Shown here: positions 7,400-16,373 of the stretch, piece after piece
How the letters are laid out: the number at the start of each line of letters is the position of its first letter
Position numbering within the stretch: the first letter of the stretch is position 1
Origin: Ignavibacteriales bacterium
GTDB taxonomy: Bacteria; Bacteroidota; Ignavibacteria; Ignavibacteriales; SURF-24
Length of the DNA: 36,692 nt
NCBI GenBank assembly: GCA_003599415.1
Contig: QZKB01000004.1
Span: 1 to 36,692 of the forward strand
Direction of reading: 5' to 3'
Notes under the pieces: model-generated
Seen by the model: only the letters and a program-made list of their open reading frames with translations
Databases searched by the model: none
Told to the model about the DNA's origin: nothing
Position numbers and translations under genes: made by a program

Positions 7400-10300
7400 A
7401 TGCGAATAATATCGTTTATGGTTTTAATTTGTTTGGGCAGTATTTCTGCCCAAACATTTATTGGGAAGATTAATCCGGTTCCTAATGCTTCACAAGTAAT
7501 AATTAATTCTGGTGATTCACTTAAAATTCTTGCTGTTATGGCAGATTTTCTTGAAGATAAAGATGAATCTACTTTAGGTAACGGCAAATTCGGTACTTTG
7601 CTTTCAAAGGATTACGGTACAAAAATACTCGATCCGTTACCTCATGATTTAAATTATTTTCAGAAACATTTAACCTTTGCACAAAATTATTTTTCAAAAG
7701 TGTCCAAAGGTAAATTGAATATAAACTTTGAAGTACTAAGCGACGTCTTTACCGCTGCCAAAACCATGCGAAATTATTCACCGTTAAGTACAAGTGATGA
7801 TTTAACTCCGCTTGGTAATTTATCAAAAGAAATATGGAACCAGGTAAAAACAAAGTATCCCGGTATTCAGTTTAATGATTATGATATTTTCCTGATATTC
7901 CATGCCGGTGCAGGCAGGGATGTGTCTTTACCGGGCAGCTTTGGAAATGAAAAGGATATTCCTTCTGTTTACCTGAGCGATAAAGCTTTAAAACAAATTT
8001 TTAATGATGATTTAACCGGGCTTCCTCAAAACAGGTTTGGTAAATATAATACAATGGTTATTCCTGAAACTGAAAGCAGGGAAGTATCCAGCCTTGGCGG
8101 AAATGTTTTGGTCGAATTATCTATCAATGGATTGATTGTATCAAGTATTGCCAGCCATATCGGATTACCGGATTTGTTTGATACAAATACCGGCTTGAGT
8201 GCAATTGGTCGCTTTGGATTGATGGATGGTCAGGCAATCTTTGCTTATTCGGGTTGTTTCCCACCTGAACCGTCTGCATGGGAAAAAATTTATTTGGGCT
8301 GGACCACTCCGGTGGTAGCCTCACTTAAAGATATTCAGATAAACATTACTACGAATTTAGCTGCCTCTGCTTCGGATACAGTGATATTAAAAATTCCTAT
8401 CAATGCAAGTGAGTATTATCTTGTTGAAAACAGAATTCGTGATGCAAACAAGGATGGTTCTAAAGTTAGAATTTCTTCTCAGGATGGCGGCATTACAGAT
8501 TTATTATTTACAAAGGATACTGATGGTTACTACAGCTACAATGTTGATTCTTTAAGCGGTGTTATTCTTGACGTTGATGAATTTGACTGGGCATTACCCG
8601 GTAACGGAATTGTTATCTGGCATATTGATGAAAATATTATAAACAGCAAGATTACCGACAACAAAATAAATACGGATAAAAATTTACGCGGCATTGATGT
8701 TGAAGAAGCAGACGGCATCCAGGATATTGGCGAACAATTTACTACTATATTTGGTGATGAAGTTGTTGGCGAAGGTGATGCGGTGGATTTCTGGTATGGG
8801 ACCAATCCATCCAAACTTTTCGATAATAAATTTACAAAGGATTCAAGACCGAATACGCTTTCAAATTCCGGTGCAAACAGTTTAATCAGTCTTACAGATT
8901 TTTCACCAATCAGCACTAAGATGAGTTTTAAACTTAGCTGGGGAGATAGTTTAATAAAACCGGTATTTACTCAAAGATTACAGAAATATGCATGGATTAA
9001 TGTGGCAGAAACCGGAAATGAATTTAAACTCTTTGCAACAACTAATGACAAAGTTTATGTTATAAATAGTAATGGCGTTGTTACAGATTCAGTTAGCATT
9101 AACAGTAGTGATTATAAAAGTACAGCTCTTTTAAAAAGAAATGATGATGTAATCCTTTTTATAAGTGGATTTCCACAAACCAGTAATACAGAAAAATTAA
9201 TTCAAGCGTTGATATATAATACTGTATCAAATACCATAACAATAAAAGAGATTTCATTTCCATATCATATAAATTCAATAATGGTAATACGTCAGAAGGA
9301 TGATAGCAGTTATGAAGTTTTGATGGGTACCATAGATGGCAAAATATTATTTTATTCTGTTGATGCCTTGTTAAACGAGACTAATCCTTCACCTCTGGAT
9401 ATTGTTCAGTTAGATTCTTATTACAGTGTTTACAATATTGCCGCTTCCAAAGATTATTTCTCAGCTTTACTTCGTGATTTAAGGGAATCTCCTGATACTG
9501 TTAAAAGCGCTTTATATGAATCAAATGGGCAGATAACATTTTTTGATGAATATTCGGAAGGATTGACTTTAACAAAGGATAACTCTGATAATTATGTTTC
9601 TATTGCTAATAAAAGCGGTGAATTGAATATCATTATGAACGGTAAGATTCTTTCTAAAAAAAGATTAAGTGAATATAATAATCTATTCCATTTTTCAGTT
9701 GGAGATATAAAATCTGACGGCAATAATTATATTGTAACTACAAATGCAGATTCAATTGTGGTAGTAAATCTTTTGGGTAAGAGTGCAGATAATTTCCCTT
9801 ATACTAATGAAATTTTAGGTGATGATTTGCTGAGATATTCTGTAAATCCTATAATTTGCGATTTTTATAATGATCCTTTACCTGAAATTATTATGGCAAC
9901 ACAAAATGGAAAAATATTTGCTGTTGATGGCAGTACCGGCAAACTTGTTACAGGATTTCCATTGACGCTTAATGAATCAGTTCGCCAGATGAATTATTTT
10001 ACTGCTTCTGGTAAAAGTTATTTAATGGCTAAAACAGCTTCTAATAAAATTGTTACATGGCAAATCGGTACAAATCCTGGTAAAACATATTGGGCAATGA
10101 ACTGTGCAGACAATTTTAATTCTTCTTATGTTCCGGCAGCAAGTTCAACTAATAAAATAAATTCATTTTTCCCGACTGAACGCGCTTATAATTATCCTAA
10201 TCCTGTTTACGGAGATGAAACGAATATCCGTTACTACGTTTCCGAAGATTCTAAAATAAATATCAGAATTTTTGATTTAGCCGGGGACTTTGTTGCAGAA

Positions 10301-10450
10301 TTAAATGATAATGCAACAGGCGGTTTTGATAATGAAACTATATGGGATGTTAAGAATGTTCAAAGTGGTGTGTACCTTGCAAGAGTTGAAGCAGTTGGTG
10401 CATCAGGTAAAACAGAAAATACGGTAATAAAAATTGCAGTAATTAAATAA
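7400..10450 (+). CDS. M6-family pseudo-metalloprotease with T9SS sorting domain
   Basis: This 1016-residue secreted protein has a signal peptide (about 1-17, ending SISAQ), an M6 (immune inhibitor A-like) peptidase domain to about residue 310, a long beta-rich middle with propeller or FG-GAP-like stretches (PEIIMATQNGKIFAVDG), and a T9SS type A sorting domain at about 930-1016 (NYPNPV, IRIFDLAGDFV, SGVYLARVE). The M6 frame is clear: IGLPDLFD, then FGLMDGQ and PSAWEKIYLGW. The zinc-binding HExxH that should precede GLPDLFD reads SSIAS (248-252), so both histidines and the catalytic glutamate are missing. It should be proteolytically inactive unless a different site was acquired. A strong hairpin covers codons 11-19. 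Its place right after porU-porV suggests a structural or binding role in or via the T9SS; that is inference. Confidence 0.82.
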   Translation: MRIISFMVLICLGSISAQTFIGKINPVPNASQVIINSGDSLKILAVMADFLEDKDESTLGNGKFGTLLSKDYGTKILDPLPHDLNYFQKHLTFAQNYFSKVSKGKLNINFEVLSDVFTAAKTMRNYSPLSTSDDLTPLGNLSKEIWNQVKTKYPGIQFNDYDIFLIFHAGAGRDVSLPGSFGNEKDIPSVYLSDKALKQIFNDDLTGLPQNRFGKYNTMVIPETESREVSSLGGNVLVELSINGLIVSSIASHIGLPDLFDTNTGLSAIGRFGLMDGQAIFAYSGCFPPEPSAWEKIYLGWTTPVVASLKDIQINITTNLAASASDTVILKIPINASEYYLVENRIRDANKDGSKVRISSQDGGITDLLFTKDTDGYYSYNVDSLSGVILDVDEFDWALPGNGIVIWHIDENIINSKITDNKINTDKNLRGIDVEEADGIQDIGEQFTTIFGDEVVGEGDAVDFWYGTNPSKLFDNKFTKDSRPNTLSNSGANSLISLTDFSPISTKMSFKLSWGDSLIKPVFTQRLQKYAWINVAETGNEFKLFATTNDKVYVINSNGVVTDSVSINSSDYKSTALLKRNDDVILFISGFPQTSNTEKLIQALIYNTVSNTITIKEISFPYHINSIMVIRQKDDSSYEVLMGTIDGKILFYSVDALLNETNPSPLDIVQLDSYYSVYNIAASKDYFSALLRDLRESPDTVKSALYESNGQITFFDEYSEGLTLTKDNSDNYVSIANKSGELNIIMNGKILSKKRLSEYNNLFHFSVGDIKSDGNNYIVTTNADSIVVVNLLGKSADNFPYTNEILGDDLLRYSVNPIICDFYNDPLPEIIMATQNGKIFAVDGSTGKLVTGFPLTLNESVRQMNYFTASGKSYLMAKTASNKIVTWQIGTNPGKTYWAMNCADNFNSSYVPAASSTNKINSFFPTERAYNYPNPVYGDETNIRYYVSEDSKINIRIFDLAGDFVAELNDNATGGFDNETIWDVKNVQSGVYLARVEAVGASGKTENTVIKIAVIK
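7430..7456. repeat. Perfect 11-bp stem-loop in the start of the M6-type gene
   Basis: TGTTTGGGCAG (7430-7440) pairs exactly with CTGCCCAAACA (7446-7456) around the loop TATTT. It begins 31 bases after the ATG, in the signal-peptide codons. The stem contains five consecutive G:C or C:G pairs apart from one A:T and is the most stable small hairpin I found in a coding region here. It has only a short T-poor tail, so full termination is unlikely; an effect on translation or partial attenuation is possible. Confidence 0.75.
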
Positions 10451-10462
10451 TGCTGTAAATGA

Positions 10463-10512
10463 AATCTGCGTAATCCGTGTAATCGGCATTCTATATCGGA
10501 CTCATCGGATTA
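10463..10512. repeat. Short internally repetitive intergenic segment
   Basis: In the 95-base gap between the M6-type gene and the barrel metalloprotease, the motif TAATC occurs twice in close tandem (GCGTAATCC, GTGTAATCGG), and ATCGG occurs three times (at 10482, 10495 and 10504). It is more G+C-rich than the other gaps and shows no reading frame. It resembles a dispersed intergenic repeat unit, but only one copy is present in this window. Confidence 0.35.
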
Positions 10513-10545
10513 AGTACAATAACATCAGGTAAACCAAAATCATTT

Positions 10546-13500
10546 ATGAAGAAAAAATTTTTAATACTAATCTTGTTTCTCGCTGTTACAAAAATTAATG
10601 CGCAGTTTACAGAGTTTCATCCTGAGTTTAACTGGTTAACAATTAAAGGTGAGAATGTAGTTGTTCATTATCATGAAGAAGCTGAAAGAACAGCACGAAC
10701 CGTTTTGAAAATTGCCGAAGAAGTCTGGGGACCAATAACTTCATTGTACCAGTACCAACCTGATCCGGTTCATTTTGTAATTAAGGATATAGATGACTAT
10801 TCCAACGGGGCAACTTACTTTTTTGATAACAAAATTGAAATCTGGGCATCGGCATTAGACTTTGATTTGCGTGGCTCGCACAACTGGCTGCGTAATGTAA
10901 TCTCTCACGAATTTACGCATATGGTTCAGATTCAGGCATCACTCAAAACAAAAAGATCTTTACCTGCGGTTTATTTGCAATTCCTTAACTACGAGGATAA
11001 ACGCCGGCCGGATATTCTGTATGGCTTTCCGAATTTTATAGCATCATTTCCGATACCCGGTATTAACGTTCCATCCTGGCTCGCAGAAGGAACGGCTCAG
11101 TATATGCGTAAAGAATTTAATTATGATAACTGGGATTCGCACAGAGACATGATTTTAAGAAGCTATGTTCTTGATGGAAATATGTTAACCTGGAACCAGA
11201 TGGGAGTGTTCGACAAAACAAGCCTTGGAAATGAATCGGTTTATAATTCAGGATTTGCCCTTACAAAATATATCGCAGAAAATTACGGCGAAGAAAAATT
11301 AAGATTGATTAGTGAAAATCTTGGTCGCTTAGGTACCTTTACTGTTGATGCGGCAATTAAAGATGCGATTGGTATTGATGGAAAAGAACTTTACCTTAAC
11401 TGGCAAAAGTATCTGACGAATGATTATACTAAACGTATTACTGATGTAAAAAATAATCTTGTTAAAGGAGATGAAATTGCATCTGTAGGATTTGGAAATT
11501 TCTATCCGGTCTTTTCTGAGGATGGATTAAAAATTTATTACTGCTCAAATAAAACGAGCGATTATTTCAGCCCTTCATCAATAATTGAATATGACATTAA
11601 ACCCAAAGAAGAAAAAGTAATTATACCGGGAATCAGATCAACATTAGGATTGCTGCCCGGAACAGATAAAATAATTTATTCAAAACTAAGTGAGGACAAT
11701 CCGGGGTGGACTAATATTCATGATATTTATGTTTATGATATAAGTGATGAAGAAGAAACCAGGTTGACAAATGGTTTAAGAGCAAACCAGCCGACTGTTT
11801 CAAATGACGGGAAAAAAATTGCATTCATCTTCCAGAAAGACGGGACAACAAATATTGGTATAATTGATTCTGACGGAAAGAATTTTAAGCGGTTAACTTT
11901 TTATGAACATGGCGAACAGGTTTTTAATCCTAAATTTTCAAATGACGATAACATAATTGTATTTGACTATTCGGTTGAAAACGGAAGAGATATTGTAAAA
12001 GTAAATACAGACGGAACAGGTTTGGAATATATTCTTCAGAATAAATATGATGAAAGGAATCCTGTTTTTGCTAAAGATGGAAAAATGATTTATTCATCGG
12101 ATGAAACCGGTATTTTCAATCTTTATTCATATGATTTATCAACAAAAGAAAAGAAACAGCTTACCAATGTAACCGGCGGCGCTTTTTTTGCAAATGTTAA
12201 CAAAGATGATGAAATAACATACTCAGGTTACACTTCAACAGGTTATAAGTTATTTCTTATCAATAAAGAAGAACAGGCTAAAGTTGATCCTTCCAAAAAA
12301 TACCTGCCTATAGAAAGCAAAATGCTTGCAAATTTAAACGGGGATATTTCTAAGTTCAATGTAAATTCGCTCACTAATTATGATGATAAGGAAGTGCCTG
12401 ATTATAAGAGCGAAAGCTATAAAGGTGCTTTTACAAAGGTTACATTTTTTCCGTTTGTAAGGTTTGATAACTATAACACTTCAAATAAAACTATTGATAA
12501 ATTCAAACCTGGAGTTTATATAACATCAACTGATATGCTGGATAGATTTTCCTTGTTTGCAGGTGGCTCTATTAATACAAGGCTCGAAAGAGATTTATTC
12601 CTGAATTTCAATTACAAGAATAAACTGCCATTGCTTTATGATCTTGGAATTAAACCTGAATTGGCTCTTGAACTTTACAGTATTTCCCGCGAGGCACAGG
12701 CAGATCTTTTAATTGGCGCAGATACTGTTGGCAATGTTGTTACTTACGATTATAATATTCCTGTTGATGTTACTTATAATTTATTTGAACTTGATCTCGT
12801 GGCAAGCCACAGGTTATTTGCTAGAGGTAACGACCTTGAATTCAGATTCATATTCAGCCAGTACTCCAGTACAATCGGAAGTTTTATTTATCCGGGAACC
12901 ACTAATGAGCTTGTTCAGAAGTCTACAGATACATATTTAATAGGAAGAAACTTCCAGCTAAAGTATACACACAAAATGTATCTGCCATATATTGATGACG
13001 ATATCAATCCTATCGGCAGGGAAATTACTCTGCAGTACAATTATGAGATGAATAAGTTTAATCCCGAAAGCAATTACGAAGTTGAAGACGGAATTTTAAA
13101 GCCATTATATGATAATTTTAATTTCCATCGCCTTGAATTAAACTGGCAGGAACATGTGGGTTTGGGCGAAGGACATACAATAAACGGTATTTTAAGAGCC
13201 GGTACTGTATTGGGAGCAGCGGTTCCTGATTTCTTCGATTATTATTTAGGCGGCTTGATCGGAATGAAGTCTTACCCGTTTTATGCTTTAAGCGGAAATG
13301 AAATTGGCTGGCTGAATCTTACTTACAGGTTCCCGCTCTTTAAAAACATCGATTATAAATTCGGTGTGTTTTATTTAGATAAAATCTTTATGTCGGTTTA
13401 TGGTGATTTCGGTTATGCTTGGACAGGTAATATGCCGGGTCTTAATAAATTTAAAAAAGGTGCAGGCGCTGAATTAAGATTCAAACTAAATTCATTTTAT

Positions 13501-13635
13501 TTATTTCCTACAAGCATTTTTGTTAACGCTTCTTATGCTTTTGACAGCGCTGACAGATATGTAAGATCTGAGTTAGTTAAATACGGAAAAGAATGGCAGT
13601 TGTACGGCGGTATTCTTTTCGATTTTAGTTTTTAA
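10546..13635 (+). CDS. Outer-membrane gluzincin metalloprotease fused to TolB-like propeller and beta-barrel
   Basis: This 1029-residue protein has three parts behind a signal peptide (about 1-19, ending INAQ). Residues about 25-290 form an MA-clan peptidase domain with zinc motif HEFTH (121-125) and a likely third ligand Glu181 in WLAEGTAQY, so the catalytic set is complete. Residues about 305-600 hold TolB/PD40-type propeller repeats (FSEDGLKIYYCSN, VSNDGKKIAFIFQKDG, FAKDGKMIYSSDE). The last ~400 residues are alternating strands of an outer-membrane barrel and end in FDFSF, with the terminal phenylalanine expected of barrel proteins. It therefore should be a protease held at the outer membrane by its own barrel. 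Substrate is unknown. It is the fourth gene of the porU block. Such proteins are often called only 'PD40 domain' or 'Tol biopolymer transport' proteins. Confidence 0.82.
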   Translation: MKKKFLILILFLAVTKINAQFTEFHPEFNWLTIKGENVVVHYHEEAERTARTVLKIAEEVWGPITSLYQYQPDPVHFVIKDIDDYSNGATYFFDNKIEIWASALDFDLRGSHNWLRNVISHEFTHMVQIQASLKTKRSLPAVYLQFLNYEDKRRPDILYGFPNFIASFPIPGINVPSWLAEGTAQYMRKEFNYDNWDSHRDMILRSYVLDGNMLTWNQMGVFDKTSLGNESVYNSGFALTKYIAENYGEEKLRLISENLGRLGTFTVDAAIKDAIGIDGKELYLNWQKYLTNDYTKRITDVKNNLVKGDEIASVGFGNFYPVFSEDGLKIYYCSNKTSDYFSPSSIIEYDIKPKEEKVIIPGIRSTLGLLPGTDKIIYSKLSEDNPGWTNIHDIYVYDISDEEETRLTNGLRANQPTVSNDGKKIAFIFQKDGTTNIGIIDSDGKNFKRLTFYEHGEQVFNPKFSNDDNIIVFDYSVENGRDIVKVNTDGTGLEYILQNKYDERNPVFAKDGKMIYSSDETGIFNLYSYDLSTKEKKQLTNVTGGAFFANVNKDDEITYSGYTSTGYKLFLINKEEQAKVDPSKKYLPIESKMLANLNGDISKFNVNSLTNYDDKEVPDYKSESYKGAFTKVTFFPFVRFDNYNTSNKTIDKFKPGVYITSTDMLDRFSLFAGGSINTRLERDLFLNFNYKNKLPLLYDLGIKPELALELYSISREAQADLLIGADTVGNVVTYDYNIPVDVTYNLFELDLVASHRLFARGNDLEFRFIFSQYSSTIGSFIYPGTTNELVQKSTDTYLIGRNFQLKYTHKMYLPYIDDDINPIGREITLQYNYEMNKFNPESNYEVEDGILKPLYDNFNFHRLELNWQEHVGLGEGHTINGILRAGTVLGAAVPDFFDYYLGGLIGMKSYPFYALSGNEIGWLNLTYRFPLFKNIDYKFGVFYLDKIFMSVYGDFGYAWTGNMPGLNKFKKGAGAELRFKLNSFYLFPTSIFVNASYAFDSADRYVRSELVKYGKEWQLYGGILFDFSF

Positions 13636-13654
13636 GTAAGTTAAAGGTGCACTA

Positions 13655-14527
13655 ATGAAGTTTTATGTGCTTTTAGTTTTATTCTCTATTAGTTTTGTAA
13701 ATATTTTTGGACAGATAGTTAAAGAAGAAAAAATTGAGTTGACAGGTAATTTAAAATCCGATATAAAAGCTGTTAATACAATGATCAAAGAATCTCCGAA
13801 ATTGCAGGAAGAGTTTAAAAAAAAATCACCGGTGCTTGCAGTTTTAATGTCTGCAATTGTTCCGGGTGCCGGCCAGTATTATGCTGAGAGTTATTGGAGA
13901 ATACCTGTTTACCTTGCGGTTGAAGCTACAGCTATTATTGCCAACATTTATTACAATAAAAAAGGTGATGATGCTACAGAAGAATTCAAAGCATATGCTG
14001 ATGAACATTGGAGTGTTGTAAGATATTCTGAATGGCTTAACACTTTTGGAGCTGAATTAGCTAAACAGGAAGTACCACATATTACGATAGATCAGGATGC
14101 ATCTAAAAAGCCCTGGGAAAGAGTAAATTTTAAACAGGTAAATTCAGTTGAAGAAAAAGTAAGTACGTTTTCTCACAGGCTTATTCCTTACGGTGAACAG
14201 CAGTATTATGAACTTATCGGGAAATATAAACAATATAATCATGGCTGGGATAAAAGTGATCCTACAACCTCAGAATATATGACAAACGTACCACAGCAGA
14301 TGCTTGACTATTCTGATATGTTCAACAGGCCTGATGAGACATATTATAAATATGCTTCAATTGCTATTGGCGCTATAATAGTTAATCACCTTATTAGTGC
14401 TATTGATGCGGCTTTAAGTACGAACGCTTATAATAAAAGAATTGCTGCTAATGTTAGCTTGAAAAAATCCGAGTTTTATGGGTACGTGGATATCTATCCC
14501 GAATTAAATTTAAACATAAGATTGTAG
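13655..14527 (+). CDS. DUF5683-like exported membrane protein
   Basis: This 290-residue protein starts with a signal peptide (about 1-20, ending FGQ). After a charged stretch comes SPVLAVLMSAIVPGAGQYY (about 59-77) and a hydrophobic segment YLAVEATAIIANIYY. The pattern of a proline-glycine turn followed by GQYY and paired hydrophobic helices is typical of DUF5683-type proteins of this bacterial group. A second hydrophobic helix (SIAIGAIIVNHLISAIDA) lies near residues 240-260. The function is not known. It starts 19 bases after the barrel protease gene and ends eight bases before the next gene, so it belongs to the porU block and probably acts at the envelope. Confidence 0.65.
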   Translation: MKFYVLLVLFSISFVNIFGQIVKEEKIELTGNLKSDIKAVNTMIKESPKLQEEFKKKSPVLAVLMSAIVPGAGQYYAESYWRIPVYLAVEATAIIANIYYNKKGDDATEEFKAYADEHWSVVRYSEWLNTFGAELAKQEVPHITIDQDASKKPWERVNFKQVNSVEEKVSTFSHRLIPYGEQQYYELIGKYKQYNHGWDKSDPTTSEYMTNVPQQMLDYSDMFNRPDETYYKYASIAIGAIIVNHLISAIDAALSTNAYNKRIAANVSLKKSEFYGYVDIYPELNLNIRL

Positions 14528-14535
14528 AGGGCAAA

Positions 14536-14916
14536 ATGATCTTATCTGAACTTGATAAAGGAAAATATCTAAGAGGATTGCTTGTGCTTTCTAAAAAGGA
14601 CAGGCAACTTACAATGGAAGAAAAGAATATCGTTAAGGAAGTCGGTTCTTACCTTGGATATGATGCTGAATTCATACAAGAATCAATCCAGAATATATTA
14701 AGCAACAAGTATGTTAAGGATGAACCGGTTGTATTTTCATCTGAAGAAGCTGCAAAACATTTTATAAATGATGGTTTGAAATTATCTTTTTGCGATACAG
14801 AGAATCCGGTTGAAGAATTAAAGTATATTACTAAGGTAGCCGAACTGAATAAAATTGATTCTAAATGGTTTAGTTCCGAAATTTCAAGGCACGCAAAACA
14901 TTCCAAAATTAATTAG
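14536..14916 (+). CDS. TerB-like small helical protein
   Basis: This 126-residue soluble protein has no signal peptide or membrane segment. Its two halves look like the repeated helical pattern of TerB/DjlA-type domains: LRGLLVLSKKDRQLTMEEKN near the start (a 'DG...eE' equivalent), then a YITKVAELNKIDSKWF segment at the end. I do not see a catalytic motif, and TerB membership is tentative. AGGG at 14528-14531 is a good ribosome site. It lies between the DUF5683-like gene and der with eight-base gaps on both sides, so it is cotranscribed with them. Confidence 0.6.
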   Translation: MILSELDKGKYLRGLLVLSKKDRQLTMEEKNIVKEVGSYLGYDAEFIQESIQNILSNKYVKDEPVVFSSEEAAKHFINDGLKLSFCDTENPVEELKYITKVAELNKIDSKWFSSEISRHAKHSKIN

Positions 14917-14924
14917 GAAAAAGA

Positions 14925-16235
14925 ATGAGGGATCCTATAGTAGTAATAGTTGGAAGACCAAATGTTGGTAAATCAACTTTGTTCAACCGGCTTACAGGTT
15001 CAAATGAAGCTATTGTTGATGATGTTAGCGGTGTTACACGCGATAGAAAATTTGGTGAGGTTGACTGGAATGGCAAAATATTCCGGCTGATTGATACAGG
15101 TGGTTACGTGCCTAATTCACCGGATTTGTTTGAGACAGCAATACGTGAACAGGTTGAAATTGCAATCTCGGAAGCAGATTTAATTTTATTTATTGTAGAT
15201 GCTAAAAGCGGCATAAATCCTATTGATAATGAAATTGCGGATATGCTCAGGACGTCGAATAAAAAGACGATGCTTATAGTTAATAAGATTGATTCCGAGA
15301 AGATGGAAATGAACTCAGCTGAGTTCTACAGCCTTGGATTAAATGAAGTATATGATATCTCCGCTAAGGTTGGCAGGAAGATTGGCGATCTGCTCGATAT
15401 TATTTTAAGCAAACTTATTTTTCCTGAAGAACAGGCACCTGATAACAGAGTTAGAATTGCAATTGTCGGAAGACCGAATGTAGGTAAATCTTCTTTAACT
15501 AATTCATTGCTTGGTTACGACAGAAGTATTGTTACAAATATTCCTGGTACAACAAGAGATAGTATTGACTCAATTTTAAAATATTATGGTGAAGAATATA
15601 TTTTGGTTGATACTGCCGGGATGAGAAGAAAAACAAAAATTGATGAAAGCATTGAGTTTTATTCCAACGTAAGAAGTTTAAAGGCAATTGGCGATTGCGA
15701 CGTCGCTATAATTCTTATTGATGCAAAACTTGGATTGGAAAAACAAGACCAGAGAATAATTGATGAAGCGGTATCGAGAAAAAAAGGAATTATAATCGGT
15801 GTAAACAAGTGGGATCTTATTGAAAAGGATTCCAATACAGCTAAGAAGAAAGAAGATGAGTTGAGAGAGAAACTCGGTAGTATTGATTATGTACCGATCA
15901 TTTTTATTTCAGCTTTAACAAAACAGAGGATTTATAATCTTATAGAACTTAGTAAATCTGTTTATAATGAAAAGAATAAAAAAATTCCTACAAGTGAATT
16001 GAACAATGTTCTTCTTGAAGAAATCGAATCTTTCCCGCCTCCGTCAACTCCTACCGGTAAAGAAGTGAAAATAAAATATATAACTCAGGTTGGTCAGAAC
16101 TACCCGATATTTTTATTCTTTGCAAATCAGCCAAAGTTTATACAGGATAATTATAAAAGGCACCTTGAAAAAACCATTCGAAAACATTTCGGTTTTACAG
16201 GTGTTCCTATAATGATAAGCTTTAGAGAAAAATAA
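14925..16235 (+). CDS. der: Ribosome biogenesis GTPase Der (EngA)
   Basis: Der is an essential GTPase with two tandem G domains that assists assembly of the 50S ribosomal subunit. The 436-residue protein has the first P-loop GRPNVGKS at 10-17, then SGVTRD, DTGGY and NKID. The second domain has GRPNVGKS at 182-189, then PGTTRD, DTAGMRRKTKI and NKWDLI. A KH-like C-terminal domain (EIESFPPPS through VGQNYPIFLFFANQPKF, then GFTGVPI) completes it. The length is normal. It is the last gene of the long block beginning at porU, which couples an essential ribosome factor to the secretion operon unless an internal promoter exists. Confidence 0.98.
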   Translation: MRDPIVVIVGRPNVGKSTLFNRLTGSNEAIVDDVSGVTRDRKFGEVDWNGKIFRLIDTGGYVPNSPDLFETAIREQVEIAISEADLILFIVDAKSGINPIDNEIADMLRTSNKKTMLIVNKIDSEKMEMNSAEFYSLGLNEVYDISAKVGRKIGDLLDIILSKLIFPEEQAPDNRVRIAIVGRPNVGKSSLTNSLLGYDRSIVTNIPGTTRDSIDSILKYYGEEYILVDTAGMRRKTKIDESIEFYSNVRSLKAIGDCDVAIILIDAKLGLEKQDQRIIDEAVSRKKGIIIGVNKWDLIEKDSNTAKKKEDELREKLGSIDYVPIIFISALTKQRIYNLIELSKSVYNEKNKKIPTSELNNVLLEEIESFPPPSTPTGKEVKIKYITQVGQNYPIFLFFANQPKFIQDNYKRHLEKTIRKHFGFTGVPIMISFREK

Positions 16236-16318
16236 GATTCTATTTAAAAACTCTATTATCTAATTCTTATTTAACCTACTGGTTTTCCATTAGTACAATG
16301 TCACGTAAAATCATTATT

Positions 16319-16349
16319 TTGAACCAGATTATAAATTGGTTTTTATAGC
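16319..16349 (+). promoter_or_regulatory. Candidate promoter of the HAD lipoprotein gene
   Basis: TTGAAC (16319-16324) and TATAGC (16344-16349) are separated by 19 bases, 25 bases before the ATG. The spacer is covered by a short dyad, AACCA (16322-16326) and TGGTT (16337-16341), which could be an operator. Both calls are weak. Confidence 0.25.
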
Positions 16350-16373
16350 TTAACAACTTATTCGTCGATAATA

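Noticed and set aside
8536-8916. 126-residue minus-strand frame within the M6-type gene
   Set aside because: Shadow of the longer + strand gene; low-complexity serine-rich translation and no ribosome site.
16233-16275. Possible terminator after der (AATAAGA ... TCTTATT)
   Set aside because: Only A+T pairs, a loop of more than 20 bases and no T-run.
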